Of a DNA stretch of 64,000 nt, positions 52,700-61,232 are shown in pieces. Both the position numbers and the translations under genes were made by a program. The DNA is from an uncultured Blautia sp. (GTDB lineage Bacteria; Bacillota; Clostridia; Lachnospirales; Lachnospiraceae), in contig CAKRMK010000001.1 of the NCBI GenBank assembly GCA_934364795.1, positions 1 through 64,000 on the forward strand, read 5' to 3'. A model generated the notes under the pieces. That model was not told where the DNA came from, searched no databases, and saw only the letters and a program-made list of their open reading frames with translations. How positions within the stretch are numbered: position 1 is the first letter of the stretch; each line of letters begins with the position of its first letter.

Positions 52700-54002
52700 T
52701 TTCTTCGTCCTCGTCCTCTCTATAAATATACAAGCCCTGGATAATGGCAATCATCAGAATCATACACATAACAGAACTTCCACCATAACTTACCAGAGGA
52801 AGTGTTACACCTGTAAGAGGAATAAACTTGGTGGCTCCTCCAATAGTCAGAAACACCTGAAATGCATACTCTGTACCAAGTCCAATTGCAATCAGTTTAT
52901 AAAATGGATTTTTGATCTGCAAAGCGATCTCCACAATCGTCAGGAAAAAGCTCATGCATACAAGGATCAGGCAGATTGCAAAAATTCCACCCAGTTCCTC
53001 ACAGATAGCACTGAAAATAAAGTCATTTTTTACAACCGGTATTTTCTCCGGAGATCCCTGGCAAAGTCCCATGCCAAACCAGCCGCCGGTTCCGATTGCA
53101 AACAAAGACTGCACGATCTGGTAGCCCTCATTCTGATAAACTGCCATAGGATCCTTCCACGCACTTACCCTCTCCCGCACATGGCCAAACAAATGGTATG
53201 CAACTACTGATCCTGCCGCACCACCTGCAAGCCCAATGCCAAGATATGCCGGTTTCCTGGTGGATATATAAATCATTACAAGGTAAGCAACAAAAAATAC
53301 CACAGCACTTCCCAGGTCCCTGGAGAGAACCAGGATACCCACATGCAGCCCGGCAACCACTGTTGCCAGGATCACTTTCTTAAAGGTCACTTCCCTTGCC
53401 AGAAGAGATGCCATAAAAAATACAAAGGTAAGCTTGATCACCTCTGATGGCTGTATTCCCATAAGAGAAAGCTTGGCACCATAGCTGGTCTGTGCCAGTA
53501 CAAGAACTGCTGCCAGCAAAACAACACCGAGTCCACCATAAACCCAGGTAAGATCTTTCAGGAATTTCATCTTACGGATCATAACCGGAATTACCAGTGC
53601 CACAGCGCTTCCACATGCAACAATAAGAAGCTGCTTATTCGCAGATGCAATATCCAGTCTGCAAAGCATAATAAAGCCTACGCTTAAAAGCATACACATA
53701 TTATTAAGCAGAAGCATGGACGCATTCTTATAAATCCTTCGGTATAAAATAAGGATAATGCCAAAATATGCCATCATCTCTACATAAAAAACAACCACCT
53801 TAAAATCAAAGGTTTTCAGAAATATTACCAGAAACGCTGTAAAATCAAGGAAAAAGGTCAGAGAAATCTGGCTTTGCAAAAGCCCTCTTTTTTTCCTCTC
53901 TGATGAAGGTTTCCTGGTCACAAGATAAAAACATAATATGGTATATATGATCATCAGTGTCAGGATCACATATTTGGATAATTCTACTATAATATTAATC
54001 AT
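52623..54002 (-). CDS. FtsW/RodA/SpoVE family peptidoglycan polymerase
   Basis: 459 residues with about ten to twelve membrane segments. SEDS landmarks are SLMGIQPSEVIKLTFVFFMA, LVLSRDLGSAVVFFVAYLVM, KNDFIFSAICEELGGIFAIC and LPLVSYGGSSVMCMILMIAI. It polymerises lipid II glycan strands. The C-terminal 35 residues are highly charged (EDEDEEIERHRREAAKRARQ). It pairs with the class B PBP downstream as SEDS-bPBP couples do. It starts seven bases after the U32 gene stop. Confidence 0.93.
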   Translation of the reverse strand: MINIIVELSKYVILTLMIIYTILCFYLVTRKPSSERKKRGLLQSQISLTFFLDFTAFLVIFLKTFDFKVVVFYVEMMAYFGIILILYRRIYKNASMLLLNNMCMLLSVGFIMLCRLDIASANKQLLIVACGSAVALVIPVMIRKMKFLKDLTWVYGGLGVVLLAAVLVLAQTSYGAKLSLMGIQPSEVIKLTFVFFMASLLAREVTFKKVILATVVAGLHVGILVLSRDLGSAVVFFVAYLVMIYISTRKPAYLGIGLAGGAAGSVVAYHLFGHVRERVSAWKDPMAVYQNEGYQIVQSLFAIGTGGWFGMGLCQGSPEKIPVVKNDFIFSAICEELGGIFAICLILVCMSFFLTIVEIALQIKNPFYKLIAIGLGTEYAFQVFLTIGGATKFIPLTGVTLPLVSYGGSSVMCMILMIAIIQGLYIYREDEDEEIERHRREAAKRARQRAVEEAAERDY

Positions 54003-54008
54003 ACGCCT

Positions 54009-56231
54009 TTACTCGGCTCCTCTTTTAAAATGACCTTTTGTAAACTCATATTCCCGGGATACGATACCGCCACCATATGCTGTAACAAAATCTTCCAGTA
54101 TCTGTCGTACCTGTTCCCTGTTCTCTATAGTAAAAGATAACCTTACTGCTGATACACCAAGCTCTTTTACCTTATCTGCCTCCCTGATAAGTCCATAAGG
54201 AAGGCTGTTGTAGATGATATTATAACAAGGACCTGTCTGCTTTGTATTTCCGGTTTTCCAGGGATCACAGTAACATACTACAGGAAATTCTTTATCATAA
54301 CGATCCTTTAATACCAGCTTGTCCTCACTGCGATTACATCCTGTAGTATTTTTGCGTACACACTGGGCGCTGTGCATAAGCGGCAGCCTTCCATATACGA
54401 CCATCTCACTTCCTGTATTCTCCCTGTGGCGCAGTTCTTTCTCATTTAATTCCAAAGGTACCGTATTTCGAAGTATTTTTTGATTTTTCCAGAAATGGAT
54501 TGCCTCATCATTCCAGGTATACATGGAATGGTCAAGAACGCACTTATGTGCAAAGCCCATTCCTGCCAGACGGCTGTAGGATTCCAGGTTGCGTACAAGA
54601 AAACCTGTCATACCTTCATCCAGCCATTTCTGGATCTGCTCTTTGTATCCCTCCGGCGGATTTCCCCTTGTAATATGAGGAAGGGACAAATACATTTCTT
54701 TGCCCTGTTTAAGACCTGTCTGCAAATATTTTCCCATAAGAGCGTAGGGCAGATAAACTCCCTGTACTCCCTCTTTCTTACAGACAATTTCTGCCGCATC
54801 CTCACTTTCACAGGAAACGTACAGGGGAATCAGCTGGTCCTTTGGAAACGGTACATTATTACAGGGAATCATAGATCCGATTTTTGGTGCCGGCTCATGT
54901 GCGATCCTTTCAATCTGTTCAAGGACATGATTTCTTCTGTATTTTCCCAGCAGCTTCTCCTGAAGCTGCTTTATGGCTTCATGGCGTGCTTCATTTAAAG
55001 CTTTCATGGGAACAAATATGTTGTCATCCATCTGAATGTCCAGATTTCTCCATACAAAAGGAGTATTTCCCAGCTTGTCCATCTGCTGTCTTATACGTTC
55101 TCTGGAAAGTGGCTGGCTTTTTGCAAACTGTACTTCCCCCTGAAAAGAAATTCCCATTTCTCCATCGCAGGTAACCTGCAAAAGGACTCCGCTTCCAGGA
55201 AAAAGAGTAAGTTCTCCATCTATTTCTGTCTTTGGGGCTTTAAATTCGGTCGAAACTTCTCCTGTTTTTTTCTCATTAGTAAAGGCCATCATCTGAGGTC
55301 CATTTCCCATCTGATAATATCCTGTACAGGAACCGCCCCGGTTAAACAGATCCAGAAGATATTTTTTATCTTTCTCCTGTACATGATAGTCCTGATCGCC
55401 ATTTTCCTGTAAAAGATCCAGATATTTCCGGTACATACTGGTTACACCGGCTGTGTAAGCAGGCTGTTTCATTCTGCCTTCTATTTTTAGAGAAGTAACA
55501 CCAGCCTGAATAATTTCCGGCAGAATCTCAATAGTGCAGATATCTTTCAAACTTAGAGGACAAAATTCCCCTTTCCCATAGTCTCTGTTCCTGAAATTCT
55601 TAACCTCATAAGGCAGACGGCATGGCTGTGCACAGCGTCCCCTGTTACCGCTTCTGCCTCCCAAAAGGCTGCTCATCAGGCATTGCCCGGAATAGCTGTA
55701 ACAAAGTGCCCCATGCACAAATGCCTCGATTTCAATAGGACATTCCTGATGCATACGGGAAAGCTCTTCCAAAGAAAGCTCCCTGGCTGCAACTACCCTG
55801 GCAGCTCCCTGTTCTGCAAGAAATTTCATTCCTTTTGGGCCTGTGACCGTCATCTGCGTACTTGCATGAAGATGCAGCTTGGGAAATTCTTTTTTAATAA
55901 AAGAAAATACACCCATGTCCTGTACGATTACTGCATCCAGCCCTGCATCATAGTAGGGTGCCAGATACGCTGCCAGGTTTTCTTTTAATTCTCTGTTTTT
56001 TAATAAGGTATTCACAGTAAGATAAAGCTTCCTGCCATGAATATGTGCCACATCTATGGCACGAAGAAGCTCTTCTTCTGTAAAATTCTGTGCATATGCC
56101 CTGGCTCCGAACATAGCACCTCCTACATAAACAGCATCCGCTCCAGCCCCGATTGCTGCTTCAAATCCTTCATAGGAACCGGCAGGAGCCAGCAATTCAA
56201 CATTCTGAAGCAATTTGACATTCTGATTCAA
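54009..56231 (-). CDS. U32 family peptidase (RlhA/TrhP-like)
   Basis: About 740 residues. I prefer the TTG at 56231, eight bases after GGAGG; the ATG at 56246 contains that site within its own codons. The N-terminal U32 domain shows VELLAPAGSYEGFEAAIGAG, YLTVNTLLKNRE, the signature EAFVHGALCYSYSGQCLMSS and SGNRGRCAQPCRLPY, with Cys for an iron-sulfur centre. A central DUF3656 part and a C-terminal U32-like part follow (DHSMYTWNDEA). Relatives hydroxylate tRNA or 23S rRNA bases, a role now better supported than proteolysis. It leads the ftsW-PBP transcript. Confidence 0.9.
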   Translation of the reverse strand: MNQNVKLLQNVELLAPAGSYEGFEAAIGAGADAVYVGGAMFGARAYAQNFTEEELLRAIDVAHIHGRKLYLTVNTLLKNRELKENLAAYLAPYYDAGLDAVIVQDMGVFSFIKKEFPKLHLHASTQMTVTGPKGMKFLAEQGAARVVAARELSLEELSRMHQECPIEIEAFVHGALCYSYSGQCLMSSLLGGRSGNRGRCAQPCRLPYEVKNFRNRDYGKGEFCPLSLKDICTIEILPEIIQAGVTSLKIEGRMKQPAYTAGVTSMYRKYLDLLQENGDQDYHVQEKDKKYLLDLFNRGGSCTGYYQMGNGPQMMAFTNEKKTGEVSTEFKAPKTEIDGELTLFPGSGVLLQVTCDGEMGISFQGEVQFAKSQPLSRERIRQQMDKLGNTPFVWRNLDIQMDDNIFVPMKALNEARHEAIKQLQEKLLGKYRRNHVLEQIERIAHEPAPKIGSMIPCNNVPFPKDQLIPLYVSCESEDAAEIVCKKEGVQGVYLPYALMGKYLQTGLKQGKEMYLSLPHITRGNPPEGYKEQIQKWLDEGMTGFLVRNLESYSRLAGMGFAHKCVLDHSMYTWNDEAIHFWKNQKILRNTVPLELNEKELRHRENTGSEMVVYGRLPLMHSAQCVRKNTTGCNRSEDKLVLKDRYDKEFPVVCYCDPWKTGNTKQTGPCYNIIYNSLPYGLIREADKVKELGVSAVRLSFTIENREQVRQILEDFVTAYGGGIVSREYEFTKGHFKRGAE

Positions 56232-56306
56232 AGTAATAACCTCCATTTTCAGTTTCTGTTACAGAATGCGTAAAAAATCTGTAAATAAATTTTCTCCACT
56301 CACTTT

Positions 56307-56329
56307 GGAGCCTGTTTGAAACAGGTTCC
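56307..56329. repeat. Short inverted repeat related to the GAGCSTG motif
   Basis: GGAGCCTGTT-TGA-AACAGGTTCC, a 10-base stem. GAGCCTGTTTGAAA also occurs at 3276. It has no U tract. Confidence 0.6.
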
Positions 56330-56346
56330 AGCCTGATAAATGAAAA

Positions 56347-56370
56347 GAGGAATCACCTAGGTAATCCCTC
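56347..56370 (-). terminator. Probable terminator of zapA
   Basis: GAGGGATTACC and GGTGATTCCTC (minus strand) pair at 9 of 11 positions, followed by TTTTC. Confidence 0.55.
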
Positions 56371-56377
56371 CTGCTTT

Positions 56378-56785
56378 TTACTTCAGCATTTCATCCAGTT
56401 CTTTTTCCAGTTCCTTAACCTTGCCTTCCAGAAGATTCTTCTCGTCCAGGGCCTCCTGTTCGTTCTTCTGTGCTTCTTCGATCTGCATACGAAGAGAAAT
56501 CAGTTCATGTTTCAGATCGTACATCTCCTGATCTTTCTGCTGAAGGTCAAGTTCATAAGTCTCTACCTGCTTCTTCGCCTTAAAATAATCATCTGTAATA
56601 TTCAGGCTGAGAAGCATATGCTTGGTTTCCATAGGCTGTCTGCCGTATCCTGGCACAGTCTCCAGCTCTCCTATCTTCTTATTCATATATGATGCAACCT
56701 GCTGGAAATATTCCTCTGATTCGTAACCTCCCAGGGTAATGATCTTACCTCCGATGATCACCTGTGCTGTATTCTTGACCGCCAT
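56378..56785 (-). CDS. zapA: Cell division protein ZapA
   Basis: 135 residues. The N-terminal globular ZapA domain reads AQVIIGGKIITLGGYESEEY, QVASYMNKKIGELE and LSLNITDDYFKA. The C-terminal half is a coiled coil (ELDLQQKDQEMYDLKHELIS and following). It bundles FtsZ filaments at the division ring. It sits upstream of the U32-ftsW-PBP group and downstream of ruvAB, an order common in Lachnospiraceae. AGGAGG precedes the start. Confidence 0.93.
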   Translation of the reverse strand: MAVKNTAQVIIGGKIITLGGYESEEYFQQVASYMNKKIGELETVPGYGRQPMETKHMLLSLNITDDYFKAKKQVETYELDLQQKDQEMYDLKHELISLRMQIEEAQKNEQEALDEKNLLEGKVKELEKELDEMLK

Positions 56786-56953
56786 CCGTTCAAGCCTCCT
56801 GTATCTTTTATACTATTCAAATACCAGCTTCACACACAATTATTAAACTGGTCAGCTTTGTTTTTCTTATTTTATTTTTGCTTTTATTGTGTAAGCATTT
56901 TTATTATAATCGAAAATTGTAGAAAAGTATAGGTTTTTTTAAAATTTTCGCCT

Positions 56954-57889
56954 TTAACTGTTGGCATTACTTCCATTGGATGATGCCCCTGAGCCATTAT
57001 CATCCTCCCTCAGATAGTCTTTATACTTATCAGCAGCCAGGTTTTCCTCATAAAGATCATACGCTGCAATCAAAGAATCACACTTTGTTCCATTTTTTAG
57101 GATCTGCTGATACCCGTTATCATTACCAATGTGCTTTGAAACAGCTACGTATTTATTTCCTTTACTGTCTGTTCTTTGTCCTGTAATTGTTTCAGAAACG
57201 TAGAATTTCCCATCGCCCGTCTGAATAATAACCGGTATGGATTTTCCCGCACCAATTATATCTGTATTTAAAGAAGTCCAGAAAAAATATCTTTTCGCTT
57301 TATCCTGTTCTTTTGCACTTCCCAGATACGCCCAGGTACCTCCTTTTAACAGACTGTCATCTGCAATTTTTTCCTTGATATACGGGATGTACTGGGAATA
57401 GGGGCAACGTGAATCAAACTCAAAATTGGTATTGTTAGAAATTCCGCTTAACTGCCCGCTTGAAGTCAGTGCACTAAACAGATCCTCATCTGTATTAAAA
57501 TTGTATCCTTTCCAGTCAAAAAGAATCCCCGTATCCTCCCTGAAAGAAATTTCACATGCACCTTTTGCCCGGGCGTTTCCTTTCCAGTTAGGAGTGATCT
57601 CGTAGTCAGAAGCAGAATGAGTTATTCCACCTATTGTCACAGTGTCTCTGCCACTCCAGCCATCCTGCTTCTGTTTTAATTGCACTCTGATTTTGGTGTT
57701 TGTTATTCCCAGATTTGCATCTGCCATAACTTCTGCATAGGCAGCACGGACATTGGCAAGATCAGTTGCTTCTCTGCTCTTTTCAAGCTGACTTGTAAAT
57801 ACAGGGATTGCAATCGCCACCAGCACACCAATAATTGCAACAACAATCAGTAATTCTGCCAATGTAAATCCCTTACGATTTTTTAACAT
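56954..57889 (-). CDS. Lone type IV prepilin-like protein
   Basis: From the ATG at 57889 (AGGAA 7 bases upstream) the product has 311 residues, starting MLKNRKGFTLAELLIVVAII. The prepilin site is G/FTLAE with Glu5 and a 20-residue hydrophobic helix (VVAIIGVLVAIAIPVFTSQL). The globular part is large for a pilin (about 270 residues), ends in a Ser/Asn/Gly-rich tail and has Cys pairs (GACEISF, SRCPYSQY, TKCDSL). No peptidase, ATPase or platform protein lies nearby, so it must rely on a system elsewhere. A longer start at 57928 lacks a ribosome site. Confidence 0.85.
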   Translation of the reverse strand: MLKNRKGFTLAELLIVVAIIGVLVAIAIPVFTSQLEKSREATDLANVRAAYAEVMADANLGITNTKIRVQLKQKQDGWSGRDTVTIGGITHSASDYEITPNWKGNARAKGACEISFREDTGILFDWKGYNFNTDEDLFSALTSSGQLSGISNNTNFEFDSRCPYSQYIPYIKEKIADDSLLKGGTWAYLGSAKEQDKAKRYFFWTSLNTDIIGAGKSIPVIIQTGDGKFYVSETITGQRTDSKGNKYVAVSKHIGNDNGYQQILKNGTKCDSLIAAYDLYEENLAADKYKDYLREDDNGSGASSNGSNANS

Positions 57890-57961
57890 AAATAATTCCT
57901 GCTTTCTTAAATACATTGATGATACCACAAATTTTTCGTTACAATGCTTTTCAGACAGACT

Positions 57962-58975
57962 CTAATATACAGAATTGCCTTCCGGTACAGGAAATCCCAG
58001 ATGCTCATAGGCAAGGGTTGAGACCATTCTGCCTCTTGGTGTGCGGTTCAGGAAACCATTTTTCAGCAGGTAAGGCTCATATACATCTTCCAGTGTTCCC
58101 GGATCCTCTCCTATGGCTGCGGCAAGAGTATCCAGGCCAACCGGGCCACCTTTAAAATTCACAATAAGAGTGGTCAGAATCTGCCTGTCCAGTTTATCCA
58201 ATCCATACTGGTCTACCTCCAGAAGATTAAGGGCAAAGCAGGCAACCTCATAAGTAATCCTGCCATCATACTTCACCTGTGCAAAATCGCGGACACGCTT
58301 TAAAAGCCTGTTTGCAAGACGGGGGGTGCCACGGGAACGCATGGCAATCTCACTGGCCCCTTTCACATCAATTTCCACCCCAAGAACCTGTGCGGAACGC
58401 ATAATAATCGTCGTAAGTTCTTTCTGGCTGTAAAATTCCAGATGATGAATCACCCCAAAACGATCTCTAAGGGGCGCTGATAACAGCCCTGCCCTGGTTG
58501 TTGCCCCAACCAGAGTGAATTTCGGCAAATCCAGACGGATAGAACGGGCAGAAGCCCCTTTTCCAATCATAATATCAATAGCAAAATCCTCCATTGCCGG
58601 ATAAAGTACCTCTTCAACCTGTCGATTCAGGCGGTGGATCTCATCTACAAAAAGAATATCCCCCTCTTGAAGATTATTCAAAATAGCAGCCATCTCCCCC
58701 GGCTTCTCAATGGCAGGACCGGAAGTCACCTTCATATGTACTCCCATTTCGTTTGCAATGATCCCGGAAAGCGTGGTCTTACCAAGCCCCGGAGGTCCGT
58801 AAAACAAAACATGGTCAAGTGAATCATGACGCTGCCTGGCCGCTTCAATATATATTTTCAACGTATTTTTTGTCTTTTCCTGACCGATATACTCATCCAG
58901 GGTCTGGGGACGAAGATTTCCCTCCAGCGAAAAATCTTCCTCCGTAACATCTGTGGTTATAATACGATTGTCCAT
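57962..58975 (-). CDS. ruvB: Holliday junction helicase motor RuvB
   Basis: 337 residues. A AAA+ ATPase that drives branch migration with RuvA. Walker A is GPPGLGKTT, Walker [11 protein letters not shown], sensor 1 [12 protein letters not shown], and the arginine finger region is PLRDRFG. The C-terminal winged helix ends [14 protein letters not shown] precedes the ATG. It follows ruvA by 52 bases, so an operon is likely. Confidence 0.97.
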   Translation of the reverse strand: MDNRIITTDVTEEDFSLEGNLRPQTLDEYIGQEKTKNTLKIYIEAARQRHDSLDHVLFYGPPGLGKTTLSGIIANEMGVHMKVTSGPAIEKPGEMAAILNNLQEGDILFVDEIHRLNRQVEEVLYPAMEDFAIDIMIGKGASARSIRLDLPKFTLVGATTRAGLLSAPLRDRFGVIHHLEFYSQKELTTIIMRSAQVLGVEIDVKGASEIAMRSRGTPRLANRLLKRVRDFAQVKYDGRITYEVACFALNLLEVDQYGLDKLDRQILTTLIVNFKGGPVGLDTLAAAIGEDPGTLEDVYEPYLLKNGFLNRTPRGRMVSTLAYEHLGFPVPEGNSVY

Positions 58976-59027
58976 TTCTTACCTCATGAAATTTACGTTA
59001 TACTCAATAATTGTGCCGCGTAATATG

Positions 59028-59642
59028 CTAAAAATTTTTCAGTGCGGCCTTCAGAATCGCTTCCACATCTGTAGCCTGTGTGTCTGTCACCTTACGCACT
59101 GCACGAAGGGCATCTGTGCTGCTGTATCCCAAGGCTACCAGTGCTTCCACAGCTTCCTGTCTGGCATCTGTCATTCCGGTGCCTGCCGCTGCTACTGTAG
59201 CCTGTGCCTGTTCATTAGCCAGTTTCTGTTCAAAAGCCTCTTCCAGGTTCAATTTATCTTTCAGTTCTAAAATAAGCTTCTGCGCTGTCTTTTTCCCAAT
59301 TCCCGGAGCCTTCGACAAAGTTTTTACATCATCAGAAAGAATGGCGAATCGAAGTTCATCGGCAGTGATTCCTGCCAGAACTCCAAGTGCAGCCTTAGGT
59401 CCCACTCCGTTTACTCCAAGAAGAAGCTTAAACACCTGCAAATCATCTTTATTAAAAAATCCATACAGCACCATGGCATCTTCCCGTACCTGAAAATAGG
59501 TATGAAGCTTCACTTCCTGTCCAATATGAAGCTGCGCCAGAGCGTTCCCTGTCATATTTACCTCAAATCCTATATAACCGGACTCTATTACCACAGAATT
59601 CTCTGTAAGATCTGCGACAGTTCCTCGAATAAATGAAATCAT
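59028..59642 (-). CDS. ruvA: Holliday junction DNA-binding subunit RuvA
   Basis: The ATG at 59642 follows GGAGGGGG, giving 204 residues (MISFIRGTVADLTENSVVIE). The OB domain is 1-62. Helix-hairpin-helix motifs are LLGVNGVGPKAALGVLAGI and LSKAPGIGKKTAQKLILELK. A linker and a C-terminal RuvB-binding domain follow (RQEAVEALVALGYSSTDALR). It forms the tetramer that holds four-way junctions for RuvB. Confidence 0.96.
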   Translation of the reverse strand: MISFIRGTVADLTENSVVIESGYIGFEVNMTGNALAQLHIGQEVKLHTYFQVREDAMVLYGFFNKDDLQVFKLLLGVNGVGPKAALGVLAGITADELRFAILSDDVKTLSKAPGIGKKTAQKLILELKDKLNLEEAFEQKLANEQAQATVAAAGTGMTDARQEAVEALVALGYSSTDALRAVRKVTDTQATDVEAILKAALKNF

Positions 59643-59944
59643 GATGACCCCCTCCTGCTGAAGCTCTTTGGAATGCATGTTCTGTTTTTTCAAGAGCAGT
59701 AACATAATTCTTTGTCATCATATCATATTTAACATAAAAAAGCAAACATTCATTCGAGTAAAAATCCTAATGTAAAAACCAAAACATAAAACCCAAAAAA
59801 TAAAACCCAAAAAATAATAAACTTAAATAAATTCGTTAAGTTTTAAAAAATAGAAGACGAAAAAAACATCCATTTCTAAAAAAATTTTTAAAGAAACAGA
59901 TGTTTCAGAATTTAATATATTTTTCGAAAAACTACAAAAATACT
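59643..59944. other. A-rich gap with terminator and short tandem repeat
   Basis: About 300 bases without a gene. Arms at 59864-59877 (AAACATCCATTTCT) and 59892-59905 (AGAAACAGATGTTT) form a terminator for the YibE/F gene, with a T run on the minus strand. ATAAAACCCAAAA occurs twice in tandem around 59785-59815. The ruvA promoter must lie in the right-hand part of this A-rich stretch, but I could not fix it. Confidence 0.55.
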
Positions 59945-61114
59945 TTATTCCTGTGTTTTTATAATTTTCCCATGGTACAAAATTGTGCAGAGCAGTACGG
60001 TAAGGGGAACAGAAAGGACAATTCCAAAGCTTCCCGCAAGCCCCTGCATAATCGCGATTCCAATATTATTGGAATTGATGATCTGCTGATAAGGAAGGTC
60101 GTAAGCATAGTCCAAAAGAAGCATACTTACACTGCTTCCTGCAAAAGCAAGAATCAGAGTATTGCTGTCCGTTCCCATCATATCTCTTGCCACATGCATT
60201 CCTGCCTTAAAAAGGTCCCTGCGGCTCATAGCAAGATTCTGATTATAAATTTCATACATGGAACTGCACACAGACATTGCCACATCCATAACTGCACCCA
60301 GACAGGAAATCAAAAGTCCGGAAAAAAGAAGTCCTCCCACCTGAATTCCATTTGTGTTCCACAATGTCATTAAAGTTTCTATGTCTGATACATTATAGCC
60401 TGTAATTCCCGATGCCATACTGAAAATCTGTGCGGAAATTCCTGCGATCACTACTCCGGCTACCGTTCCGGCAGTTGCCGCCACTGTTTTTCTGGTAGCT
60501 CCACCAATCATATACATTGTTACCAGTGTAGTGATAAAACACACAAACACAGCTGCACCAAAAGAAGAGATATTTCTGTAAATCATTGGCAGATATACAA
60601 AAATCACACAGAAAAAAGTGAAAACCAGACCAATGCATCCTTTTATACCCTGGCGTCCGCCTATGACACACAATGCCAGAAGATAAAGCGCTGCAAAAAT
60701 GTAGATCACCCATTCCCTGTCCTGGGTGTAAACACTGGCAATGGTCGTAGTACCAGCTACACTTTGCATTACGATTACTTTCATTCCTACTTTACATGCA
60801 GCTCCAAACAGATAACCGGAACTGCTTGTTATTTCAAGTTCTTCTCCTTTTTTGACACCAGTAAGCATACGCACACGCACACGCTGTTCTCCTACACGGG
60901 TTCCGTTATCTTCCAGATTATCCTGAAGTATTTCTGTTACTTCTGCCTTTTCAAATGTCTGTCCTGTACGAACAACCAATTCTGTTTTATCTATCTGATT
61001 CAGGCGATAGACAAATATCCCAAATAAAACAACAATCAATCCTAATATACAGCGCCAGACCGCTTTTTTGGAAAAGCAAAGTCCGGCGTTGTTTCTGTTT
61101 TGCATCTGATTCAT
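59945..61114 (-). CDS. YibE/F family membrane protein
   Basis: 389 residues. One N-terminal membrane helix (ILGLIVVLFGIFVYRL) precedes an outside strand-rich domain (about 45-130; VRTGQTFEKAEVTEILQDNL). About seven further helices follow, with the YibE/F signature region GGLLFSGLLISCLGAVMDVA and SDIETLMTLW. The family is widespread in Firmicutes and its function is unknown; transport has been suggested. It is single-gene by spacing, with its own terminator. Confidence 0.88.
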   Translation of the reverse strand: MNQMQNRNNAGLCFSKKAVWRCILGLIVVLFGIFVYRLNQIDKTELVVRTGQTFEKAEVTEILQDNLEDNGTRVGEQRVRVRMLTGVKKGEELEITSSSGYLFGAACKVGMKVIVMQSVAGTTTIASVYTQDREWVIYIFAALYLLALCVIGGRQGIKGCIGLVFTFFCVIFVYLPMIYRNISSFGAAVFVCFITTLVTMYMIGGATRKTVAATAGTVAGVVIAGISAQIFSMASGITGYNVSDIETLMTLWNTNGIQVGGLLFSGLLISCLGAVMDVAMSVCSSMYEIYNQNLAMSRRDLFKAGMHVARDMMGTDSNTLILAFAGSSVSMLLLDYAYDLPYQQIINSNNIGIAIMQGLAGSFGIVLSVPLTVLLCTILYHGKIIKTQE

Positions 61115-61232
61115 TTTTATTACTCATTTCTGTCGCTTATTTTTCAATGCTCCAGCTTTTTTAACCCCTTCTGGCATTAAAAATGACGTTTCAGAAGTCT
61201 TAAAAGCTGTATGCTTCATACTTACAGAAAAC

